DNA of 52,010 bases, taken from assembly GCA_902590435.1 (NCBI GenBank), contig CACIWU010000005.1:1-52010 (forward strand). The letters are read 5' to 3'. This DNA comes from an uncultured SAR324 cluster bacterium (lineage in GTDB: Bacteria; SAR324; NAC60-12). The position numbers and the translations under genes are program-made. Shown here piece by piece: positions 45,326-52,010 of the stretch; position 1 is the stretch's first letter; each line of letters starts with the position of its first letter. A model generated the notes under the pieces. The model was not told where the DNA came from, searched no databases, and was given only the letters and a program-made list of their open reading frames with translations.

Positions 45326-46693
45326 ATGAATAATACATCTAGTATACGACCTTGGATTCCAAAAGAGATTGAGCAATTTATTCAGAAGCATGCCAAGCAT
45401 TATCAGCAATTATCTTTTAGTGAATTGGAATCCAAGGCGTTCGGGTTGATAGAAGCACATGAGAAATTGATGGATCATCAAAGTATTGTGCTATATGCGG
45501 GATCTAATGTAATTAACCCAAATGTTGCGAAAATGCTTTCTTCCAGTATAGGTGTCAGGCCTAGTCTTGGATATCCAGGAGCAAAATACAACAAGGGCAT
45601 GGATCATGCCAACCAGTTAGAAATCATGCTGATGTCACTCTTAAGGAAATTATTCAGGGCTAAGTATGTAGAGTATCGTGTTCCCAGTGGGTCGATAGCA
45701 AACCTATACGCTTTCATGGCAACAACCAAGCCTGGTGATAAAATAATGGCTTTTTCTGATCATGCTTCAGGACATGTGACACATCATGCCGATGGAGCGG
45801 CCGGACTTTACGGTCTGGAAATTCATGAAGTCCCATTTGATTACTCACAAATGGACGTTGATAAAGAGGCTTTGTTGGCAAAAGCAAAAAAAGTTCTTCC
45901 AAAACTTATTATTGTAGCCGGAAGCATGTGTTTGTTTCCATACTCTTTGAGTGAAGTGCGTAAGGTTGCAGATGAAGTGGGAGCGTGGGTTCTATATGAT
46001 GCAGCTCATATGGGCGGTTTAATTGCGGGAGGAGAGTTTCAACAACCACTGCAGGAGGGTGCAGATTTGATGACAGGTTCAACATATAAAAGTTTTGGAG
46101 GTCCTCCTTCAGGAATTGTTTTAACAAACTCACCGGAACTTGGAGAGCGTATTGATAAAATTGCTTTCCCTGGTCTGACAGCAAATTTTGATCTCAGCCG
46201 TACGTCCGCAATGATAATTGCTGTGTTAGATCTGCTGGCTCATGGTAAGGAATATGCCAAGATGTGTGTATCCAATGCAAAAGCACTCGCTGAATCTCTT
46301 AATAATTTAGGTTGTGAGGTTTTTCAGATCAACGGAAAAGGCTTTACAAATTCGCAGCACATTGCAGTTCCTGCAGCTTCATATGGAGGTGGGGATAAGG
46401 CTTCAGAGATTTTAGAGAAAGTAAATATTATCACAAGTGGGATTGAGTTGCCTTTGCCTCCGGTTAAAGGAGATTTTAATGCGATGCGTCTTGGTACTCA
46501 AGAAATAACACGCAGGGGAATGCGTCCCGAAGATATGATTAAGTTAGCTAACTTTTTTTACAGATCCCTTGTAGAACGTGAAAACCCTATTAATCTCAAA
46601 GAAGACGTTATAATCTTTCGGAGATCTTTTCAGGATCTTCATTTCATTCGCAGAAAAAATAAATATAACCCAAATGTTAATCATCCTCTTTGA
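45326..46693 (+). CDS. serine hydroxymethyltransferase-like PLP-dependent enzyme, divergent
   Basis: GYPGAKYNKGMDHANQLE, PSGSIANLYAFMA, DAAHMGGLIAGGEFQQPLQEGADLMTGSTYKSFGGPPSGIVL align with GlyA blocks. Confidence 0.82.
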   Translation: MNNTSSIRPWIPKEIEQFIQKHAKHYQQLSFSELESKAFGLIEAHEKLMDHQSIVLYAGSNVINPNVAKMLSSSIGVRPSLGYPGAKYNKGMDHANQLEIMLMSLLRKLFRAKYVEYRVPSGSIANLYAFMATTKPGDKIMAFSDHASGHVTHHADGAAGLYGLEIHEVPFDYSQMDVDKEALLAKAKKVLPKLIIVAGSMCLFPYSLSEVRKVADEVGAWVLYDAAHMGGLIAGGEFQQPLQEGADLMTGSTYKSFGGPPSGIVLTNSPELGERIDKIAFPGLTANFDLSRTSAMIIAVLDLLAHGKEYAKMCVSNAKALAESLNNLGCEVFQINGKGFTNSQHIAVPAASYGGGDKASEILEKVNIITSGIELPLPPVKGDFNAMRLGTQEITRRGMRPEDMIKLANFFYRSLVERENPINLKEDVIIFRRSFQDLHFIRRKNKYNPNVNHPL

Positions 46694-46852
46694 TCAAAAA
46701 TTATTCTAACAAAAAAATCAGTAGAAGGAGAAGAAGTTAAATGGTCTCAAAAAGTTATATTTTGTATGCCACTTTATTCAAAAAAATTATAATACAATTA
46801 TGACTTAAAATTGATTCTCGCAATCTTGACATTTATAAATATATTTTGTGCT

Positions 46853-48511
46853 TTATAAGAATGCCCTCTCATCTGAGTCCGTTATGTTTATAATTGTATA
46901 TACAGCAATACCAGTAGCTACTAACAAAATAGTAGAGAGTGAGGCGGCTGTTCCAAATTCTCCATCTAGTACTGCCAGATAAATACGCACTGGCATTGTA
47001 ACTGTTCCTCCAACATAAAGAATAATTGAAGATGAAAGTTCATTAATACCTGTTATAAAAGCCATCATTCCCCCTGCAAAAACACCTGGCATCATTAATG
47101 GAAGTGTTACTTTTAAAAAAGCCTTAGAAGGATTTGTTCCAAGGCTTATGGCTGCTTCTTCTAGACCGATATTAATTTGTTTTAGTATAGAAACACTAGA
47201 CCTAACTGAATATGGAAGTCTGCGGATGAAAATAACGAGTATGATAATTATTGATGTGCCGGATAGGACTATAGGTTTATTATTAAATGATACTATAAAT
47301 CCCAACCCAAGGACTACACCTGGAACTATATAAGGTATCATTAACATTGAGTCAAGCGCTCCAGTAAGAATTGATTGTTTGCGTGCGACAACATAACCTA
47401 TTAACGTACCGAAAATAACAATCATTATTACTGCGGAAATGGAAAAAATAAAACTATTAATAATAGCTTCGGGTACGTCGTTAATAATTCTCAGATAACT
47501 ATCCAATCCAAAACCAGGTTTGAAAACGGGGCCACTAGTTTTTCTAAAAGAGTTATAAATAACTACTAGTGAAGGTAGTGAACTCAAAAATACAATTAAA
47601 TAACAAGTAATATGTATAGGTATAGAAGTAATTCTATTTAATTTTTTAACCTCTGGATGGTTTAACATATCACTACCAAAGTCTTTTTTTCTGATAATCA
47701 GTCGTTGAGTGTAGACAAATATAAGTGAAACCGCTATTAGCAGTATGCTAACTGTTGATGCTAGACCTGGATTACCTCCCATTTCACTAGTATATAAATT
47801 ATATGCAAGTGTAGATAGTACACGAAAATTACGCCCAATTATAGAAGGGGTACCAAAATCAGCCAGTGAAAGTACAAATGATAGCAGTGCTCCTGTGCTA
47901 ACAGCAGGTAATATTAATGGTAGTGTAACATATAGGAACTTTGAGAATGGTCGGTATCCTAGGCTTTCGGCAGCATCTTCAAGAGAAACGTTAATTTTAC
48001 TTAGTGCTCCAGCTGTTAATAGATATACGAAAGGATATAATTTAAGACTAAAAACAATAATTATACCTAAAGGTCCGTATATTGTAGGAATAGTTATTCC
48101 AATTGATTCCAACCCGTGGCGCAACCATCCGTTTGAGCCAAGCATAGTTATCCAAGCATATGCCCCTATAAATGGCGGGGATACTAAAGCTAAGATAGCT
48201 AATGTTGAAATAATTGACTTCCCATAAATTTTAAAACGTGATGTAAAGAAAGCTAATGGAATACCAATTATTAATGATCCCACCATGCTAAAAAAACCAA
48301 CAAAGATCGAATTATAGATTGCTTCTCGGTAATAACTTCGTCCGAGGATATCAGTATAATTTTGAAACGTAATTGAACCAGTTTCGTTATCAACAAAACT
48401 TGATATAAAAATATTGTATAATGGTAAAATAAGTAGCAATCCAACTATTACAAATGCAAATAGTGTTACAAAACTCCATATATTTTTGAGTGAATTTACT
48501 AGACGAATCAC
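46853..48511 (-). CDS. ABC transporter permease, fused two-unit (Fe3+/phosphonate/2-AEP family)
   Basis: Two EAA-loop-type segments (EDAAESLGYRPFSKFLYVTLPLILP and EEAAISLGTNPSKAFLKVTLPLMMPG) in one polypeptide. Confidence 0.9.
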   Translation of the reverse strand: MIRLVNSLKNIWSFVTLFAFVIVGLLLILPLYNIFISSFVDNETGSITFQNYTDILGRSYYREAIYNSIFVGFFSMVGSLIIGIPLAFFTSRFKIYGKSIISTLAILALVSPPFIGAYAWITMLGSNGWLRHGLESIGITIPTIYGPLGIIIVFSLKLYPFVYLLTAGALSKINVSLEDAAESLGYRPFSKFLYVTLPLILPAVSTGALLSFVLSLADFGTPSIIGRNFRVLSTLAYNLYTSEMGGNPGLASTVSILLIAVSLIFVYTQRLIIRKKDFGSDMLNHPEVKKLNRITSIPIHITCYLIVFLSSLPSLVVIYNSFRKTSGPVFKPGFGLDSYLRIINDVPEAIINSFIFSISAVIMIVIFGTLIGYVVARKQSILTGALDSMLMIPYIVPGVVLGLGFIVSFNNKPIVLSGTSIIIILVIFIRRLPYSVRSSVSILKQINIGLEEAAISLGTNPSKAFLKVTLPLMMPGVFAGGMMAFITGINELSSSIILYVGGTVTMPVRIYLAVLDGEFGTAASLSTILLVATGIAVYTIINITDSDERAFL

Positions 48512-48515
48512 AATT

Positions 48516-49613
48516 TTAATACCTTAAACCGTTATCTTTATTAAAAAACATTATTGAATTATGAGGTAATTCCAAATAAACATTTTTACCAATGTCTTCG
48601 AGGATTTTTTCGTCTGGACGTGTAATATTTGCTATAACAATTGTATCGTCATCCAATCGGACATGACATTGAGCCTCGCTTCCAGAAAAAAAGATTTTTT
48701 CAACTATACCTGAAAGTTTTAATGAATTGTTATCTTTCTTCGGATTTTTATTTGATATAACTACATCTTCAGGGCGAATACCTAAAATAAATTTTTCACC
48801 ACTATCTAAGTTTAATTTTTCCTCAGATGAAAATTTGATTTTACTTACAATTTTTTCAAGATTAAAATTTTTTATACTGCTAATTGGACATGGTAAAAAA
48901 ATCATATTCCCAATGAATGAAGCTACAAAGTGATCTATTGGATTTTTGTAAATTTCCCAGGGTGTTCCTACTTGAATCATTTCTCCTGAACGCATAATAC
49001 AAATTCGATCAGAAATTACTAATGCTTCTTCTTGATCATGAGTTACATATATTGTAGTAGTACCTAGGTTTTTTTGAATTTGCCGTATATCTTCACGAAG
49101 TTCAATTCTTAGTTTGGCATCAAGATTAGAAAGTGGTTCGTCCATTAATAAAATTTTTGGTCTAATTACCATTGCTCTGGCAAGGCCAACTCTTTGCTGC
49201 TGTCCTCCACTTAACTCATTTGGCATCCTTTTTCCCAAACCAGAAAGTTGTACTGTTTTTAAGGCATCTGAAACTCTATTTTCAATTTCAGTTCGAGATA
49301 ATTTCCTATTTTTAAGACCAAACGCAATATTATCTTCAACTGACATATGGGGGAAAATTGCGTAATCTTGAAATACCATTCCAATGTCTCGACTATATGC
49401 TGGTAGGTTATCAATTCCTACTCCGTCAATCTCTATAGTTCCACTATCTTGTTTGTTGAAACCTGCAATAGTTCTAAGAAGAGTTGTTTTACCGCAACCA
49501 CTCGGTCCCAGAAGTGTAAATAGCTCTCCTGATTTGATTTCTAAAGATAAATCCTTCAGAGCTTCAACTTCGGAATATTTTTTTTTAAGGTTATTCAACT
49601 GGACTTTTGACAT
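48516..49613 (-). CDS. ABC transporter ATP-binding protein (FbpC/PotA-like)
   Basis: Walker A LLGPSGCGKTTLLRTIAG, signature LSGGQQQRVGLARAM, Walker B ILLMDEPLSNLDAKLR. Confidence 0.94.
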   Translation of the reverse strand: MSKVQLNNLKKKYSEVEALKDLSLEIKSGELFTLLGPSGCGKTTLLRTIAGFNKQDSGTIEIDGVGIDNLPAYSRDIGMVFQDYAIFPHMSVEDNIAFGLKNRKLSRTEIENRVSDALKTVQLSGLGKRMPNELSGGQQQRVGLARAMVIRPKILLMDEPLSNLDAKLRIELREDIRQIQKNLGTTTIYVTHDQEEALVISDRICIMRSGEMIQVGTPWEIYKNPIDHFVASFIGNMIFLPCPISSIKNFNLEKIVSKIKFSSEEKLNLDSGEKFILGIRPEDVVISNKNPKKDNNSLKLSGIVEKIFFSGSEAQCHVRLDDDTIVIANITRPDEKILEDIGKNVYLELPHNSIMFFNKDNGLRY

Positions 49614-49650
49614 ATAGAAATTTAAATGAAAAATATAACTTAAAGGCTGA

Positions 49651-49696
49651 AAATTACTTGGTGAAAACTTAAAATAAATTAATCACCAAGTAATTT
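49651..49696 (-). promoter_or_regulatory. inverted repeat between substrate-binding and ATPase genes
   Basis: aaattacttggtga (49651-49664) and tcaccaagtaattt (49683-49696) are exact reverse complements, 18-nt loop. Confidence 0.75.
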
Positions 49697-49729
49697 CATT
49701 TTAGATAGTGCAGGATTTACTATATGCGG

Positions 49730-50719
49730 CTAATCGCCAATCAAAATATTGTTCCATTTTTTTCGGAACAAATCCTTATTGCTGGCTGACCATGAAAAAT
49801 CATAAGGTACCACTTTGAATGCAGAAAGAGGAGGAAGATCTCCACTAGCAGAAACATCTTTACGAATTGGACGACGTCCCATTTTTTGAACAAGAAAATT
49901 TTGTGTTTCCTTTGAAAGTGCCCAATCAATAAATCGTTTACCATTTGAGGAGTTAGGTCCATTTTTTACTAGTGCAATTCCATCAGGAGCCGCGACTGTT
50001 CCATCTTCAGGGTAAACTATTTTTACAGGACCACCACCAGAAACGTATTTATAAGCATTGTCTTCCAGAGTTACACCTACAGATGCCTCACCATCGTTTA
50101 CAAACCTCGGAACAGCACTTGAACTTCCGGACAATACAAAATTCTTTAGAATGGGCCTATAAACATCCCAACCATTATCCTTATAAATTGTTAGAACTGT
50201 TGCTAATTGCATGTATGATGAGCCAGATTTATCAGCTCGTGCAGATGAAATCTTCCCTTTAAAATCGGGTCTAGCTAAATCCCACCAAGTACGTGGAAAT
50301 TGTGAAGGTTTTAAAAGGTTTGTATTAACGATAAATACGTTTACAATTGCAGTATAGGGTAACCAATTTTTCCCTACTTTAAAAGCCGATTCTATTTTGT
50401 CATAACCAGCAGGTGTATAGTTTTCTAGAATATCAGAACTAGCTTCTAATTGTTCGCCACCAATAGACCAAATTACATCAGCCTGAGGATTAGAGCGTTC
50501 TGCATTTGCTCGGTTGATAATATCTCCAGAACCAGCTTTAATAACTTCGGCTTTAATGCCTGTTTTTTTTTCAAAACGAGGAACCATTGCATCTATAATG
50601 GATTGTTTGTGAGCACTATAAAGTACAACTTTCCCAGCTGCAAAAACTGAGTTCCCGAAACAAATACAAATTATTCCTAAAATATTGAATAAAATAAAAT
50701 TTTTGAATATTTTTATCAT
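49730..50719 (-). CDS. family-1 ABC transporter substrate-binding protein (Fe3+/phosphonate/sugar-phosphate type)
   Basis: Signal peptide; KVVLYSAHKQSIIDAMVPRFEKKTGIKAEVIKAGSGDIINRANAE...ADVIWSIGGEQLEAS. Confidence 0.88.
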   Translation of the reverse strand: MIKIFKNFILFNILGIICICFGNSVFAAGKVVLYSAHKQSIIDAMVPRFEKKTGIKAEVIKAGSGDIINRANAERSNPQADVIWSIGGEQLEASSDILENYTPAGYDKIESAFKVGKNWLPYTAIVNVFIVNTNLLKPSQFPRTWWDLARPDFKGKISSARADKSGSSYMQLATVLTIYKDNGWDVYRPILKNFVLSGSSSAVPRFVNDGEASVGVTLEDNAYKYVSGGGPVKIVYPEDGTVAAPDGIALVKNGPNSSNGKRFIDWALSKETQNFLVQKMGRRPIRKDVSASGDLPPLSAFKVVPYDFSWSASNKDLFRKKWNNILIGD

Positions 50720-51045
50720 GTTTACTCCAGAGTATTTTTGATTTAAAATAAATTGTTATTATATTATTGACACCTTAAAATTAATCCATTTTAGCCTAAA
50801 AAAACAAAATAAAATTCCATTTAAATTACCTAAAATATAAAGCTTATTAATTTCTTTGGGGATCAATTGAAAAAACAAAAATATCATAGGAAATTTTAGT
50901 GTCAAGCCTTAAGACTTTTAAATTAGCTGATTTTTTTGATAATTTAGTCAAAAAAATAATTTTGTATGTTGTTATTTTTTAATTTTTATAAAATTAAAGG
51001 AAGCAATTAAAAAAACTATTATTAATAAACATATATTAAAAATTA

Positions 51046-51927
51046 ATGCAAAATACTACACTTTTGATTTTAGCTGCTGGAATGGGTTCCCGTTTTAATG
51101 GATTGAAGCAAATGGCTCCAATAGGAGAAAATGGAGAATCTATCCTTGATTATTCTGTTTATGACGCTATTAAATCAGGATTCAACAAAGTTGTTTTTGT
51201 AATTAGGACAGAATTTGAAAAAGAATTCAGAGAAAAAATTACCAAAAAATTTGAAAATAAAATTAATGTCGAATATGTTTTTCAAAATTTAAATGATTTG
51301 CCAAATGGTTTTTCATGCCCAAAAGATCGAAAAGTACCTTGGGGTACTGGTCACGCAGTTTTATCAGCATCAAATATTATAAATGAACCATTTTGTGTAA
51401 TTAATGCTGATGATTTTTATGGTTATGAATCATTTAAGAAAATAATAGAATTTTTTTCTGAAGATTCTAATAATTTATGTATGGTCTATTTTAAATTGGG
51501 GAAGACATTATCGCCTTTTGGAGGAGTTAACCGTGCAATTTGTAATTTAGATAAAGGACTACTAAAAAATTTAATAGAAAAATTTAATATTCAAAAAAAA
51601 AATAATACAATATTGTCTAACAATAAACAAATTCTTGATTCTAAAACCCCTGTTTCTATGGGAATGTGGGGATTTAGACCTTCTATATTTGTAAAATTAG
51701 AAGAAATTTTAAAAGAATTTTTAAAAGGGAATATTAAAAAATTAAATAGTGAATTTTTAATTCCTGAAGCTATCAATTCTATCATACAAGATCATAGAGA
51801 AAAAATGTTTGCTCTAAGTACCAATTCTAAATGGTATGGCATAACCTACAATGAAGATTGTATTTTCGTGAAAGAAAATGTTAAGAAAATTGTTGATGGT
51901 GGAGAATACAAAAAAGAATTGTTTTAG
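51046..51927 (+). CDS. nucleotidyltransferase (NDP-sugar pyrophosphorylase-like)
   Basis: TLLILAAGMGSRFNGLKQMAPIGENGESILDYSVYDAIKSGF; CVINADDFYG. Confidence 0.85.
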   Translation: MQNTTLLILAAGMGSRFNGLKQMAPIGENGESILDYSVYDAIKSGFNKVVFVIRTEFEKEFREKITKKFENKINVEYVFQNLNDLPNGFSCPKDRKVPWGTGHAVLSASNIINEPFCVINADDFYGYESFKKIIEFFSEDSNNLCMVYFKLGKTLSPFGGVNRAICNLDKGLLKNLIEKFNIQKKNNTILSNNKQILDSKTPVSMGMWGFRPSIFVKLEEILKEFLKGNIKKLNSEFLIPEAINSIIQDHREKMFALSTNSKWYGITYNEDCIFVKENVKKIVDGGEYKKELF

Positions 51928-52010
51928 CTTGTTCTATATTTTGTGAGAATTGATCTTATTTAAAAAATTAAATTTATAAAAAGTTTTTTTAGTTAAATAA
52001 GTATCTTTTT

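Overview
This is an AT-rich bacterial chromosomal window with about 38 convincing protein-coding genes, one tRNA-Arg(UCU), no CRISPR array and no transposase seen. The lineage cannot be fixed from sequence alone; gene content looks like a marine proteobacterium or delta-like group. Left to right: 3' truncated ileS (eukaryotic-type IleS, runs off the left edge); an APH-fold protein that has lost its catalytic residues; ribBA and a standalone RibD reductase domain; tsaD; a FabH-like thiolase; a nucleoside (BMP/NupOPQ-type) ABC transporter operon with a nucleoside hydrolase; folD; ygfZ with an unannotated 36-aa microORF overlapping its stop; a TPR-like lipoprotein; a four-gene block (Cys-rich LolA-like protein, acidic-repeat outer-membrane-like protein, 1204-aa RND/MMPL transporter fused to two cyclic-nucleotide-binding domains, CheY-like receiver with Asp to Glu at the phospho-site); acylphosphatase; MinD-like ATPase; GNAT; htpG; yicC plus a CMP-kinase-like gene; tRNA-Arg; a K+ channel/MscS/small membrane protein cassette followed by a degenerate tRNA-Arg-like copy; two YHYH lipoproteins; a 1156-aa Ig-repeat plus seven-repeat propeller lipoprotein; a pentapeptide/charged-helix protein; DUF47-PiT phosphate uptake; a divergent SHMT-like PLP enzyme; a family-1 ABC importer; and a nucleotidyltransferase. 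The best candidates for undescribed biology are the RND-cNMP block with its acidic repeats and pseudo-receiver, the tRNA-Arg-bracketed ion-channel cassette, and the propeller/Ig and YHYH surface-protein cluster. All family calls are from motif recognition by eye; no database search was run.
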